A stretch of 64,000 bases of DNA. Source: Bacillota bacterium (GTDB lineage Bacteria > Bacillota_A > Clostridia > Christensenellales > Aristaeellaceae). This document shows, piece after piece, positions 33,952 to 44,002 of this stretch. How positions within the stretch are numbered: position 1 is the stretch's first letter; each line of letters begins with the position of its first letter. The notes under the pieces are model-generated. The model did no database searches and was not told where the DNA came from. It saw only the letters and a list, made by a program, of their open reading frames with translations. Made by a program: the position numbers and the translations under genes. The DNA lies in the NCBI GenBank assembly GCA_023421735.1, contig JAEZSP010000022.1, forward strand, positions 62,001-126,000, in the 5' to 3' direction.

Positions 33952-36752
33952 TGGCAAAAGTCAGGGTGCAGGATGCAACAAAGGAACTCAGCACGAACGC
34001 GGCAAAGCTGATGGAGTCAATCTCCCGCATGCGCAAGCAATCGCAGGACGTGCTCGGTTCGCTGCGCAGAGCCCAGGATGGGTTCGTCCGCGAGGAGCGA
34101 GAGCGCCACGAACAAGCGGCTAAGGAAGAGCTGCGCAAGCAGTACGAGGAAGCCGCTCAGTTCATGTCGGCGTATTCGAGTGAACCGGCGGAAGGGACGC
34201 CATCTGTGGCAGAGGCGCCTGTTGCGGCTCCCACGGAAAAGGTCGAAGTGCCGGAGAAGGTGCCGGAGCACGCCCCGGAAGCGCCTGCCGCCAAGGCGGA
34301 ACCGGCGCCCGCGGAGTCGGAAGCCGTAAGCGAGCCGCAGCGCGCACAGGCGCCCCGTCCGGTGGCGCCCCAGCCGCAGCAGAGAAGGCCCATGGCGCCC
34401 CAGCCGGGCGCAGCGGGTCAGCCGCGCTATGGACGTCCCGTGAATCCCGCGCAGCCGGGCGCAGCGGGTCAGCAGCGCTATGGTCGCCCCGTGAATCCCA
34501 CGCAGCCGGGTGCGCCGGGTCAGCAGCCGCGCTATGGACGTCCCGTGAATCCCGCGCAGACAGGCGCGCCGGGTCAGCAGCAGCGCTATGGACGCCCCGT
34601 GAATCCCGCACAGGCGGGCGCACCGGGCCAGCAGCGCTATGGACGCCCCGTGAATCCGGGGCAGCCGGGCATGCGTTCTCCTGCGCCAGGCGGGATGGGT
34701 GGCGCAAGGCCTCAGCCGGGCGGCGGACGCTTCGGCGGTGCCCCCGGTGCCGGTCGCCCAGGTGGTGGCTTCGGACGTCCGAAGGCGCCTGAATTGACGC
34801 CCGCGACGGAGAAGGAGCGCGTCTCCAATTACGATCCGAATAAGAAGCAGTACGAGCGTCCCAAGAATCCGGAGCGCACGGTCAATGCGGCTCAGCGTCG
34901 CCGCAATAATAAAAGCAGGGGCTTTGACGACGACAACTTCCGGGGCAGGAAGAAGAAGAAGTCCGCCTCGCAAAGGGCCATGATCGATCCGATCAAGATC
35001 GAGAAGGCATATATGACCGCCGAAACGATTACGGTCAAGGATCTCTCCGAGCGCATCGGAAAGACCGTCGGCGAGATCATCAAAAAGCTCATGATGCTCG
35101 GCATCATCGCCACCATCAATAACGAGCTCGACTTTGATACCGCGTCTCTGGTTTGTTCGGAGTACGGCATTGATTTCGAGAAGAAGATTGCGGAAACCGC
35201 CGAGGATGCCCTCGCCAATGAGGACACCGACGACGATGAGGAAGACCTCGAGCCGCGCCCGCCGGTCGTGACCATCATGGGCCACGTCGACCACGGCAAG
35301 ACGACGCTTCTCGACTACATCCGGAAATCCCGCGTGACCGCCACCGAGGCGGGCGGCATCACGCAGCACATCGGCGCCTACACGGTAGAACTCGATGGCG
35401 AGGAGATCACCTTCCTCGATACCCCCGGTCACGAAGCGTTCACCGCCATGCGTATGCGCGGCGCGCAGGCGACCGACATTGCGATTCTGGTCGTCGCAGC
35501 GGACGACGGCGTCATGCCGCAGACCGTCGAGGCCATCAACCACGCGAAGGCCGCGGGCGTCGAGATCATCGTTGCAATCAACAGAATGGATAAGGCCGGT
35601 GCAAATCCCGACCGCGTCCGCCAGCAGCTCACCGAGTATGAGCTCGTCGATGAAGAATGGGGCGGCGATACCATCATGGTTCCCGTGTCCGCACTCACCG
35701 GCGAAGGCGTGGATCAACTCCTCGAGTCGATCCTGCTCGTCGCGGAGATTCAGGATTACAAGGCAAATCCGAACCGCAAGGCGCGCGGCATCATCATTGA
35801 GGCCCGCCTCGACAAGGGTCGCGGCCCGGTGGCGACGGTTCTGGTCAAGAACGGCACGCTCAACGTCGGCGACACCATCATCGCGGGTACGGCCTATGGC
35901 CGCGTGCGCGCCATGACAAACGACAAGGGCGAGAACGTGAAGTCCGCGGGTCCGTCCATGCCCGTCGAGGTCATCGGCTTTGGCGATGTTCCGGATGCCG
36001 GCGACATCATCTCCGCAGTCGACGACGACAGGCTTTCCCGTCAGGTTGCCGAGGAGCGCAAGGATAAGCTGCGCGCGGCGCTTGTCAAGAATACGTCCAA
36101 GACGACGCTCGACGATCTGTTCAATCAGATTTCGGCAGGCGAGGTCAAGGATCTCAACATCATCATCAAGGCGGATGTGCAGGGTTCTGTCGAGGCGGTG
36201 CGCCAGTCGCTCGAAAAACTGTCCAACGATGAGGTGCGCGTGCGCTCCATCCATGGCGGCGTCGGCGCAATCACCGAAACGGACATCATGCTCGCCTCGG
36301 CGTCAAACGCCATCATCATCGGCTTCAACGTCCGTCCGGACAACAATGCCCGCGACATCGCGGAGCGCGAAAAGGTCGATGTGCGGCTCTATCGCGTCAT
36401 CTACAACGCGATCGAGGACGTGGAACAGGCCATGAAAGGCATGCTCGCGCCGAAGTTCAAGGAAACGGTACTCGGCAAGGCCGAGGTGCGCCAGGTCTAC
36501 CGCATCACGGGCGTCGGCATCATCGCGGGCGCATACGTGCTCGACGGCAAGATCGCCCGCAATGCGCAGGTGCGCCTGCTGAGGGACAACGTGGTTGTCC
36601 ACGAGGGCAAGATCGACTCGCTTAAGAGGTTTAAGGACGACGCGAAGGAGGTTGCCGCGGGTTACGAGTGCGGCATTGGCCTCGAGCGTTACTCCGACAT
36701 CAGGGAAGGCGATATCATCGAGTGCTTCCTGGTGGAGGAAATCGAGCGGTAA
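33951..36752 (+). CDS. infB: Translation initiation factor IF-2
   Basis: A 933-residue GTPase that delivers initiator tRNA. The N-terminal region (about 70-310) is low-complexity, with a Pro/Gly-rich tandem repeat (see 34401-34661). The G domain has [17 protein letters not shown] and an unusual G4 motif NRMD in place of NKxD. Domains II, III and IV follow, ending LVEEIER. The ATG overlaps the ylxQ stop (TAATG). Length is in the range of long IF-2 forms. Confidence 0.97.
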   Translation: MAKVRVQDATKELSTNAAKLMESISRMRKQSQDVLGSLRRAQDGFVREERERHEQAAKEELRKQYEEAAQFMSAYSSEPAEGTPSVAEAPVAAPTEKVEVPEKVPEHAPEAPAAKAEPAPAESEAVSEPQRAQAPRPVAPQPQQRRPMAPQPGAAGQPRYGRPVNPAQPGAAGQQRYGRPVNPTQPGAPGQQPRYGRPVNPAQTGAPGQQQRYGRPVNPAQAGAPGQQRYGRPVNPGQPGMRSPAPGGMGGARPQPGGGRFGGAPGAGRPGGGFGRPKAPELTPATEKERVSNYDPNKKQYERPKNPERTVNAAQRRRNNKSRGFDDDNFRGRKKKKSASQRAMIDPIKIEKAYMTAETITVKDLSERIGKTVGEIIKKLMMLGIIATINNELDFDTASLVCSEYGIDFEKKIAETAEDALANEDTDDDEEDLEPRPPVVTIMGHVDHGKTTLLDYIRKSRVTATEAGGITQHIGAYTVELDGEEITFLDTPGHEAFTAMRMRGAQATDIAILVVAADDGVMPQTVEAINHAKAAGVEIIVAINRMDKAGANPDRVRQQLTEYELVDEEWGGDTIMVPVSALTGEGVDQLLESILLVAEIQDYKANPNRKARGIIIEARLDKGRGPVATVLVKNGTLNVGDTIIAGTAYGRVRAMTNDKGENVKSAGPSMPVEVIGFGDVPDAGDIISAVDDDRLSRQVAEERKDKLRAALVKNTSKTTLDDLFNQISAGEVKDLNIIIKADVQGSVEAVRQSLEKLSNDEVRVRSIHGGVGAITETDIMLASASNAIIIGFNVRPDNNARDIAEREKVDVRLYRVIYNAIEDVEQAMKGMLAPKFKETVLGKAEVRQVYRITGVGIIAGAYVLDGKIARNAQVRLLRDNVVVHEGKIDSLKRFKDDAKEVAAGYECGIGLERYSDIREGDIIECFLVEEIER
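34401..34661 (+). repeat. Tandem 51/54-bp coding minisatellite in infB
   Basis: Five back-to-back units of 51, 51, 54, 54 and 51 bp encode 17-18 residues each, with the pattern [17 protein letters not shown]. Codons are nearly identical between units, indicating recent expansion. It lies in the variable N-terminal linker of IF-2. Confidence 0.85.
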
Positions 36753-36823
36753 ACCCGCAAAGGGGGGTAGAGAAGGAGGCGTTCGCGTCCCCTCTCCGCC
36801 CTTCATTTTTTCAGGAGGAAAAT

Positions 36824-37186
36824 ATGCCCGCTTTTGAAAGAATCGATCGCATCTCAGAAGAGGTGCGCAGGGAGATCGACCGGATTATCCGCGAAGATCT
36901 CAACGACCCCAGGATCGGCGGCACATGGTCGATTACCCGCTGCGAAGTGACCCGTGATCTCAAATATTGCAAGGTGCGCATCTCCATCCTTGAGGAGGAC
37001 AGGCGTTCCGGCATGATGAAGGCATTGAAAAGCGCGTCCGGCTTCATTCGCCGCGCCCTCGGCCATCGCGTCGAGCTGCGCGCCGTGCCGGAGGTAAGCT
37101 TCGAACTCGATACCAATATGGAGTATGCCGATCGCATCAACCGGATCCTGAAGGAAGCAGAGGAACCAAAGCATGACGATGAATGA
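36824..37186 (+). CDS. rbfA: Ribosome-binding factor A
   Basis: A 120-residue KH-like protein. FERIDRISEEVRREIDRIIRE, DPRIGG, and LRAVPEVSFELDTNMEYADRI are the family signatures. It acts late in 30S maturation. AGGAGG lies upstream of ATG 36824. Its end overlaps nrnA by 14 nt. Confidence 0.95.
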   Translation: MPAFERIDRISEEVRREIDRIIREDLNDPRIGGTWSITRCEVTRDLKYCKVRISILEEDRRSGMMKALKSASGFIRRALGHRVELRAVPEVSFELDTNMEYADRINRILKEAEEPKHDDE

Positions 37187-38159
37187 GTTGGCGAAGTGGT
37201 TCGCCGATCAGGACGATATCGCCGTGATCGCACACATCGCGCCCGACGGTGACGCGGTCGGCAGCGCGATTGCGGTGAAATTGGCATTTGAAAAGCTCGG
37301 CAAGCGCGCCTGTGCGGTGCTCGCGGATGGCGTGCCGAAGAACTATCTCTTTTTGCCGGATGCCGGGAATGTGTGTTTCCCGGACAAGCTCCCCTTTACG
37401 CCCAAGTGCGCCTTTGCGGTCGATACCTCGGAGGCGCGCAGGATGGGCGCAGCGCGCGCACTGTTTGATGCCTGTGCGCACCAGGCTTCGATGGATCACC
37501 ACGAGACGAACGAGGGCTTCGGCGAAGCATTTTACGTCGACGGCACGCGCGCCTCGACGGGGGAGCTCGCGCTTGAATTTGTCAAGGCGCTGGGCGTTCC
37601 GCTTGATCCGGACATCGCCGCCAATCTCTTTGTCGCGCTTGCAACCGATACGGGCAACTTCAATTATAAGAGCACCGATGCGCGCGCCTATCGCGCCGCT
37701 GCGGAATGCGTGGAAGCGGGCGCAGAAGTTGGCGTTCTGACGAAAAAGGCGTTCCGCACACGTTCGCTTGCGCGCACAATGCTCCTGGGTGAGGCGCTGA
37801 CGCGCATTAGGACCCGCTGCGACGGCAGGATTGCCTATACGTTTGTCAATCAAGAGATGCTCGCCCAGACCGGCGCGACGCTCGAAGACGCGGGAAATAT
37901 CTCCAATTACCTCAACGAGGTCGCGGGCGTCATGGTCGGTGTGTATTTCGAGGAACAATCCGATAACACCAAGATTTCTTGGCGCGCGGCGTGCGGGTTG
38001 AATGTCGCGGAACTCGCCGCCCACTTCGGCGGCGGCGGACACGACGCAGCTGCGGGCGCGAACATCCCCCTTCCCATGGATGAGGCGATGACCGCCGTGC
38101 TCGATCAGACATGCATCGCGTTGGCGGCTTACGAGGCCAATCTGGCACCCGAGGCATAA
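37173..38159 (+). CDS. nrnA: NrnA-like DHH/DHHA1 oligoribonuclease and pAp phosphatase
   Basis: A 328-residue phosphoesterase. Metal motifs are AHIAPDGDAVGS, FAVDTSEARR and SMDHHETNEGF; the DHHA1 domain ends in HFGGGGHDAAAGANI. It degrades nanoRNAs and 3'-phosphoadenosine 5'-phosphate. It overlaps rbfA. In most Bacillota truB and ribF come next, but here the Sua5-type gene follows after 2 nt. Confidence 0.94.
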   Translation: MTMNELAKWFADQDDIAVIAHIAPDGDAVGSAIAVKLAFEKLGKRACAVLADGVPKNYLFLPDAGNVCFPDKLPFTPKCAFAVDTSEARRMGAARALFDACAHQASMDHHETNEGFGEAFYVDGTRASTGELALEFVKALGVPLDPDIAANLFVALATDTGNFNYKSTDARAYRAAAECVEAGAEVGVLTKKAFRTRSLARTMLLGEALTRIRTRCDGRIAYTFVNQEMLAQTGATLEDAGNISNYLNEVAGVMVGVYFEEQSDNTKISWRAACGLNVAELAAHFGGGGHDAAAGANIPLPMDEAMTAVLDQTCIALAAYEANLAPEA

Positions 38160-38161
38160 AA

Positions 38162-39187
38162 ATGACTGTCGTCGAAATCTGTTCCCCATCATCCGTCGCG
38201 CATGCGGCGGATTTCATCCGCAAAGGCGAGGTCGTCGGTTTCCCGACTGAGACGGTCTACGGCTTGGGCGCGGATGCGCGCAACCCCCGCGCGGTGATGA
38301 AGGTCTTTGCCGCCAAAGGGCGTCCGGGCGATAACCCGCTCATTGTGCACATCGCGGATATCAATGCGCTTCGGCCTCTGATCGCGTGCGCGCCGTCCGA
38401 TACCGCGCTCCGTCTCGCACGCGCGTTTTGGCCGGGTCCTTTGACCATGCTCTTTCCGCGCTCGGAATTGGTTCCCGATTGTGTCACGGCGGGACTTAAT
38501 ACGGTGGGCATCCGCATGCCCTCGAACCCGTGGGCACGCATGCTGATCGAAAAATCCGGCTGCCCCATCGCCGCGCCGAGCGCGAACCGATCCGGTCGGC
38601 CCAGCCCCACCACCGCGCGGCACGTGCAGGAGGACATGGACGGCAGAATTCCGCTGATCCTCGACGGCGGACCGTGTGAGGTGGGCCTCGAATCGACGGT
38701 TCTCGATGTGACGGGCGTCGTCCCACGCGTGCTGCGTCCCGGCGGCGTGACGCCCGAGATGATCGCGGCGGTTGCGGGCGCGGCCGATGTCGACGAGAGT
38801 GTCATGCGTCCCCTGAACGAAGGCGAAAAGCCGCGTTCACCGGGCATGAAGTATCGTCATTACGCCCCGAACGCGCCCGTCACCATATTTGAAGGTGATC
38901 CGGTGGCCGTTGCAGCGGAAATTAAAAAAAGATACGACGCGACCGGTTCTACGGCGCTCATTCTTGCGCCCGCCGCGCATATCGGGTGCTATGGGGATCG
39001 CCGGACGCTCTCCCTCGGTGCAAACGCCGCAGAGGCCGCGAAACGGCTCTTCGATGCGCTGCGCGAGGCGGATGATCTCGGCGCGCAGGCGATTTTTGCC
39101 GAGGCGGTCGACGCATCCGGCATCGGACTCGCCGTCATGAATCGCCTTGGCCGCGCCGCAGGCTTCCACGTCGAAAAAGTAACATAG
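38162..39187 (+). CDS. L-threonylcarbamoyladenylate synthase (Sua5 type)
   Basis: A 341-residue protein. The YrdC domain (1-200) has GFPTETVYGLGADA, KGRPGDNPLIVHI, FWPGPLTML and PSANRSGRPSPTTA. The Sua5 domain (about 240-340) follows the linker SPGMKYRHYAPNAPV. It makes threonylcarbamoyl-AMP for t6A37 of tRNAs. ATG 38162 is 2 nt after nrnA, with GAGG in the end of that gene. A gap of about 185 nt without recognisable genes or terminator follows. Confidence 0.95.
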   Translation: MTVVEICSPSSVAHAADFIRKGEVVGFPTETVYGLGADARNPRAVMKVFAAKGRPGDNPLIVHIADINALRPLIACAPSDTALRLARAFWPGPLTMLFPRSELVPDCVTAGLNTVGIRMPSNPWARMLIEKSGCPIAAPSANRSGRPSPTTARHVQEDMDGRIPLILDGGPCEVGLESTVLDVTGVVPRVLRPGGVTPEMIAAVAGAADVDESVMRPLNEGEKPRSPGMKYRHYAPNAPVTIFEGDPVAVAAEIKKRYDATGSTALILAPAAHIGCYGDRRTLSLGANAAEAAKRLFDALREADDLGAQAIFAEAVDASGIGLAVMNRLGRAAGFHVEKVT

Positions 39188-39373
39188 AAACGGCTGTGGC
39201 GCTCTCTTCGCGCAAGATTTTCGCCCTTGGGAATGCCAAGTCGGAGTCCGTCGGATCGCACAGGAACCTGCGCGGCCCGAGGCGCATGCCTTCGATCCGC
39301 AGAAAAACATCCCAGTCCGCCCCACCCAGTCTCCTTTTTTGATCATTTTGTTCTGCCCGCAGGAGGTGTTTTG

Positions 39374-39991
39374 ATGGCATATGTTGCGCTCGTTGCGGCG
39401 AGTCTGTGTGCGGTTCTGCGGTGCGCACTTGGCCAATATCTGTTCAGTATGCTGACGACGCTCCTGTGCGCGTTGGCTGTAAGTGCTTCCGGCAGCGTCC
39501 CGCAGAAGGTCGCGCTGATCGCGGGGCTTTTGGTGTCCATCGTCGCGGATTGGTATCTCGCACATCAGAAGGCGGGGGAGCACATGTTCCTCTATGGGGT
39601 TATGGGCTTTTTCGTTGCGCACGGGCTGTTCGCGTGGTATGCGCTTCCCCGTTATTCGTATCATCTGTCCGTGCTCGTGATCGCCCTGATTCTGCTCGCA
39701 GGGTACGGCGTGTATCTCTTCGTCCGGATCATGCCGCACGTCGACGGGGTACTCAAGGTTCCGGTGCTTCTTTATCTGCTCATCAGCATCCTGAGCCTGT
39801 ATTTTGCCCTGTCGATGAACGCGCCTACCTGGGAACGCATCCTGTATATCGCGGGCATCGTCGCGATCCTCGCTTCCGATACCATGATTGCCGAAGGCGA
39901 TTTCGCGGGAAACAAGGCTGCGGATGGGCTGATGCTGCCCCTGTATTATCTCTGTCACATTCTGATTTCACTCAGCGCGGTTTTGCGCTGA
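39374..39991 (+). CDS. YhhN family membrane protein (lysoplasmalogenase-like)
   Basis: A 205-residue protein with about eight hydrophobic segments. VSIVADWYLAHQK and LASDTMIAEGDFAGNKAAD fit the two acidic membrane motifs of YhhN/TMEM86 proteins. Characterised relatives cleave the vinyl-ether bond of lysoplasmalogens; many Clostridia make plasmalogens. ATG 39374 follows AGGAGG. The catalytic assignment for this protein is inferred from family only. Confidence 0.75.
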   Translation: MAYVALVAASLCAVLRCALGQYLFSMLTTLLCALAVSASGSVPQKVALIAGLLVSIVADWYLAHQKAGEHMFLYGVMGFFVAHGLFAWYALPRYSYHLSVLVIALILLAGYGVYLFVRIMPHVDGVLKVPVLLYLLISILSLYFALSMNAPTWERILYIAGIVAILASDTMIAEGDFAGNKAADGLMLPLYYLCHILISLSAVLR

Positions 39992-40011
39992 TCCAATAGG
40001 GGGTCTCACAA

Positions 40012-41670
40012 ATGGCAAAGTATGCGATCGGCGTCGACTTTGGCACACTTTCGGCGCGCGCGCTGGCGGTCGAAATCGGCACGGGAAATGAGCTTGCGTC
40101 CGCGACCATGGATTATCCGCATGCCGTACTCGATGCTGCGCTCCCCACGGGCGAAAGGCTTGCGCCCGGCTGGGCGCTTCAGCATCCGGATGATTATCTG
40201 GCGTGCCTGCAGTTTGTCGTTCCCGCCGTGCTGGAGCGGTCCGGCGTCAATCCTGCGGATGTCGTCGGCATGGGCGTCGATTTTACCGCTTCGACGATTC
40301 TCCCCGTGGACGCGTCCGGAGAACCCCTGTGCCGCAAGGCCGAATATGCCCGCAATCCCCATGCGTGGGTCAAGCTTTGGAAACACCACGGCGCACAGGC
40401 CGAGGCGAACGAGATGACCCACGTTGCGCAGGAGAGAAGCGAATCCTTCCTCGCGCGCTACGGAGGCAAAATATCGTCCGAATGGACGCTCCCCAAAATC
40501 CTCGAAATCCTGCGCCGCGCGCCCGAGATCTATCACGCGGCGGATCGCTTCGTTGAGGCGGGCGATTGGCTCGTCTCGCAGATCACCGGATCGACCGCGA
40601 AGAGTGCTTCCATCGCGGGATATAAGGCGCTTTGGAGCCGCGCCGACGGTTATCCCTCGCATGAATACCTGCGCGCGCTCGATCCCGCGCTGGAATTCGT
40701 ATACGAGGAAAAACTCTCCGGCGCGCTCCTCCCACCCGGTGCGCGCGCAGGCGTTCTGACGCGAAGGGGCGCCTGTCTGACGGGTCTTTTGCCCGGCACA
40801 CCCGTTGCGACGGCAAATATCGATGCGCACGTATCCATGCCTGCGACAGGGGCCGTCACGGTCGGGCGCATGCTCATGATCCTCGGCACCTCCACTTGCG
40901 ACATCATGCTCGGGGACGCGGTACAACCGGTGCCCGGCATGTGCGGCGCGGTGATGGACGGCGTGGTCGAAGGCCTCGTCGGCTTCGAAGCCGGTCAAAG
41001 CTGCGTGGGCGACGGCTTCAACTGGTTTGTGGAAAACTGCGTTCCCGAACGGGTCGCGCATGCGGCAAACGGCGATCTGCATGCCCTCCTCACGCAGCGC
41101 GCCGCGCAGCTGAGACCGGGCGAAAGCGGCCTTCTCGCGCTCGATTGGCTCAACGGAAACCGGTCTGTGCTTGTCAATCATGAACTCACCGGACTCATCA
41201 TCGGCCTCACGCGCGCGACAAAGCCCGAGGAAATTTACCGCGCGCTCATCGAATCCACCGCCTTCGGCGCCCGCGTCATTCTGGAGACGTTTGAAGAAAG
41301 CGGCGTTCCCGTCCGCGAACTCGTGGCCTGTGGTGGCATCTCGCAAAAAAACCCCTTCCTCATGCAGGTCTACGCGGACGTTTTCGGGCGTGAGATCAAA
41401 ATGACGCGCTCGTCCCAGGCCCCCGCCCTCGGTGCGGCGATGTTCGGTGCTGTGGCGGCGGGGGAGAGCATGGGTGGATATGCGACTATCGCCGATGCGG
41501 CGCGCGAAATGGGCGGCGTGGACGCGGTGTCCTATCGCCCCAATTCCCAAAACGCGCGCATTTACGACGAGCTGTACCGCGAATATGTGCGGCTTCACGA
41601 CCTGTTTGGGCGCGGCGGTTCGGACGTCATGGCGCGCCTGCGATCCATCAGAAGCGGCGAAGGGTTCTGA
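40012..41670 (+). CDS. araB: Ribulokinase (FGGY family, AraB type)
   Basis: A 552-residue carbohydrate kinase. The N-terminal phosphate motif is YAIGVDFGTLSARALAVE, followed by GMGVDFTASTILPVD, KLWKHHGAQ and GGKISSEWTLPKILE typical of ribulokinase. The C-terminal half has MLMILGTSTCDIM, GFEAGQSCVGDGFNWF and ACGGISQKNPFLMQ. It phosphorylates L- or D-ribulose. No araA, araD or regulator is adjacent, so its pathway partners lie elsewhere. AGGGGG precedes ATG 40012. Confidence 0.92.
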   Translation: MAKYAIGVDFGTLSARALAVEIGTGNELASATMDYPHAVLDAALPTGERLAPGWALQHPDDYLACLQFVVPAVLERSGVNPADVVGMGVDFTASTILPVDASGEPLCRKAEYARNPHAWVKLWKHHGAQAEANEMTHVAQERSESFLARYGGKISSEWTLPKILEILRRAPEIYHAADRFVEAGDWLVSQITGSTAKSASIAGYKALWSRADGYPSHEYLRALDPALEFVYEEKLSGALLPPGARAGVLTRRGACLTGLLPGTPVATANIDAHVSMPATGAVTVGRMLMILGTSTCDIMLGDAVQPVPGMCGAVMDGVVEGLVGFEAGQSCVGDGFNWFVENCVPERVAHAANGDLHALLTQRAAQLRPGESGLLALDWLNGNRSVLVNHELTGLIIGLTRATKPEEIYRALIESTAFGARVILETFEESGVPVRELVACGGISQKNPFLMQVYADVFGREIKMTRSSQAPALGAAMFGAVAAGESMGGYATIADAAREMGGVDAVSYRPNSQNARIYDELYREYVRLHDLFGRGGSDVMARLRSIRSGEGF

Positions 41671-41696
41671 TATACGGCCTTTCCGCTCGAATGAAG

Positions 41697-41747
41697 ATAA
41701 AGAAAACCCCCGTTCGCCTGCGGCAAGGGATGCTCGGCAAATGGGGG
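41697..41747 (-). terminator. Terminator of the XRE membrane regulator gene
   Basis: Arms 41707-41718 and 41736-41747 form a 12-bp stem with one mismatch and one G-U pair. On the minus strand TTTTCTTTAT follows; on the plus strand ACTGTTTGTT follows, so it may also serve araB. Confidence 0.8.
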
Positions 41748-41756
41748 ACTGTTTGT

Positions 41757-42536
41757 TCATTCGGGGCGTGTTTTTCCAGGCGCACGTATCGCCCGTTCCC
41801 GGATCGCCACGATCACGATGAACGCCAACGCGGGAATGGCGAGCCATAGCTGAAACATGTGACCAAGCGACGTGCCAATCAGGTAAACCACACCGATGAG
41901 CAAGAGTTCGGTCAGGATCCGGTTTGCCTTTTCACGAATTACCTGCCCCGCTAATGTGTAGTAGAGCGGAATGGTCAGGAAGATCAGCCAGCCGGGGTGC
42001 CAGAAACGGATGGCGAATCCGGCGACCACATAGAGGATGCTCACCAGCAGCGGATAGGGGATGCGGTTCAGATCGAACCCGCCTTTCGGGCTGATTGCGG
42101 TATAATAGAGCGGAATGGTGAGAAACAACAGCCAGCCCGGATGCCATAAGCCGAATAGAAATCCGATCAGCAGATAGACAAGCGTGACGACAACCGGATA
42201 GGGGAAGGTCTTCCAGTCAATTCTGCCGTCCGATCCTTGACACTGCCACATACTGCCGCCCTCCGTTTTGCCCGGCTGTTCTTCTTCTGCCTCGTCCGTT
42301 TCGGATGCCAATGCCGCGTCTTCCGCTGCATCCGGCTCGTCCATCAACAGGTCATCAAGCGACACCCTGTATAAATTTGCCATTTCAATCAGATGGCCTG
42401 CATCGGGATCGGACGCGGCGTTTTCCCAGTTTGATATCGCCTCACAACTGACGCCCAGTTTGTCGGCCAACTGCTCCTGACTCAATCCGCTTTTCTGGCG
42501 CAACGCGGCCAGGCGGTTTGCTGTTACGGGATTCAA
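41757..42536 (-). CDS. XRE-family HTH regulator with C-terminal membrane segments
   Basis: About 259 residues. A Cro/CI HTH (about 6-65: LAALRQKSGLSQEQLADKLGVSCEAISNWENA) is followed by an acidic linker (about 70-100) and five or six hydrophobic segments. Two of these repeat the phrase HPGWLLFLTIPLYYT / HPGWLIFLTIPLYYT, an internal duplication. Such membrane-tethered regulators are common near signal-responsive genes. The start is uncertain: a TTG (42536) has AGAGAGG 8 nt upstream, while a GTG at 42545 overlaps that site. Ligand and targets are unknown. Confidence 0.85.
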   Translation of the reverse strand: MNPVTANRLAALRQKSGLSQEQLADKLGVSCEAISNWENAASDPDAGHLIEMANLYRVSLDDLLMDEPDAAEDAALASETDEAEEEQPGKTEGGSMWQCQGSDGRIDWKTFPYPVVVTLVYLLIGFLFGLWHPGWLLFLTIPLYYTAISPKGGFDLNRIPYPLLVSILYVVAGFAIRFWHPGWLIFLTIPLYYTLAGQVIREKANRILTELLLIGVVYLIGTSLGHMFQLWLAIPALAFIVIVAIRERAIRAPGKTRPE

Positions 42537-42724
42537 CGCGCTCACCTCTCTTGATCTGTCATAAGTTTACCACAGACGGATGCATTGCACCATACATTTT
42601 TGGTGATAGACCGCAACGATTGGTTGCGATTCGGCCAAAGGCACGCTTTTCCACATGCAAATGCGCCGCCTTGGGGGCAGTTCCCCGGGGCTGCGCACGC
42701 AATGTTCATTATTTTCTGATGGCC

Positions 42725-43945
42725 TTACTGATATTCCGGCCAGTAGTCGTTCTTTGCGATGTTTCCGCGCTTAACGGAGTTGCTCGCGCGGTTGCCGGGA
42801 ATCTCGAAGTAATAGCACCAATGATAACCCGCGTCGTAGGCGCCCTGCGCGGCGTTGTCGACGGATTTCATCGCCCGCAGAACGGAAGGATACCTGTTTT
42901 CGAGTTCATCTTTCAGAAACCAGAGTTGGCCTTCGAGGGAATCGCTCTCATAGCCATTGTCGGCGCAGAAGCTCATCAACCTGCTCTTGCGTCCGCCCAA
43001 CCACTGGCAGATGCCATATGCGCCGCTCGAGGAATTGAGAGCGGTCGGACGGAAGCCTGATTCGCACTTGATGTTTGCCAGCACGCCGCATGCCCCGGCG
43101 GCATTGAAATCCATCTCGCTGATGAGGAAGTAGTATATTTTCTCCTCATTAGACAGGTTCGAATCGCCGAACAAGTCGTCCGGGGTCGGATCGGGCGCGA
43201 CATATCGCGAGAGTCCCGCAACCAGACAGTAACCGGCTGCCCCACCGTAATTGATGCGCGCCACGGTATCCGTGTAGGCGGTGACGGTCACAACCGTGTC
43301 TTTTCCCAGCACGCCCAGGACGCTCGCGCCGCCCTTGAAGGAATCGTAGATCTTGATCGATGCGTCTGTCACGATGGCGTCAAACTCTTCGTAGACCACC
43401 GTGACCTCATCGTCCGGTGCCTGTGTTGCTTCCGGCTCCGGCGTCGCATCCGGCGTCTTTGTGCCCGTGCCCGCATCAACTGCCGTTAGATATTTCACCC
43501 GCGTGTAGCAAAAGATGCCGTTTTGTTCAATCAGCGCACAACCGCTCCCCGCCAGGAGCACGTTCACCTTCGTGCCGGCGGATACTTTGACGGATCGGCT
43601 CGCCGTGGTCGCCAATTCATAAACCCGCCCGTCGACTGCGAAGACCGCCTCGATGGATGAGGACATGTCGATCTTCCCGAGTGCCGATGCGTCTATGTAA
43701 CCTGCGTAACCCTTGTATTCGATCTTCGCAATTCCGTTCGACGCGCTCGTGAGTCCCACAATCGCGCTGCGCGGCATCTTCGCAGATTTTCCCGTCAGAT
43801 CATCGTTTGCATAAATGCGCGCGTTTCGTGCGGTCACCATCGCATATGCATCCTCTGCCGTCGCGGGGGTCGAAAACCCTGCAAATGTCGAAAGAATCAG
43901 CGCGAGGGATAGCAACCCCGCAATGCGTTTTATATGTAACTTCAT
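42725..43945 (-). CDS. Secreted SH3-repeat protein with phage-tail-lysozyme-like domain
   Basis: A 406-residue protein. A signal peptide (1-30, KRIAGLLSLALILSTFAGF) is followed by two or three SH3-like modules (AMVTARNARIYANDD.. and IVTDASIKIYDSF..) joined by a Pro/Glu/Thr linker. The C-terminal domain (about 270-400) has EEKIYYFLISEMDFNAAGAC, ANIKCESGFRPTALN and GAYGICQWLGGRKSRL, matching the phage tail-tip lysozyme family with its catalytic Glu (IKCESGF). It probably cleaves peptidoglycan outside the cell. ATG 43945 has AAGGAGA upstream and a strong promoter. Confidence 0.88.
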   Translation of the reverse strand: MKLHIKRIAGLLSLALILSTFAGFSTPATAEDAYAMVTARNARIYANDDLTGKSAKMPRSAIVGLTSASNGIAKIEYKGYAGYIDASALGKIDMSSSIEAVFAVDGRVYELATTASRSVKVSAGTKVNVLLAGSGCALIEQNGIFCYTRVKYLTAVDAGTGTKTPDATPEPEATQAPDDEVTVVYEEFDAIVTDASIKIYDSFKGGASVLGVLGKDTVVTVTAYTDTVARINYGGAAGYCLVAGLSRYVAPDPTPDDLFGDSNLSNEEKIYYFLISEMDFNAAGACGVLANIKCESGFRPTALNSSSGAYGICQWLGGRKSRLMSFCADNGYESDSLEGQLWFLKDELENRYPSVLRAMKSVDNAAQGAYDAGYHWCYYFEIPGNRASNSVKRGNIAKNDYWPEYQ

Positions 43946-44002
43946 TTCGCGTCTCCTTCGTTTTTGCGCTAAATTTGACGACGATTCGTACAAACCGTAA
44001 TG

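Noticed and set aside
34401..34661. A CRISPR-like array at the tandem repeat
   Set aside because: There are no spacers; the units abut and keep the infB reading frame.
34017..36254. A 745-residue antisense frame across infB
   Set aside because: It is a shadow of IF-2 codon bias and its low-complexity repeat. It has no signature of its own, and infB is certain.
39188..39373. A promoter or RNA gene between the Sua5-type gene and the YhhN gene
   Set aside because: No pair of boxes with good spacing and no convincing stems were found. I see nothing in this stretch apart from the YhhN ribosome binding site.
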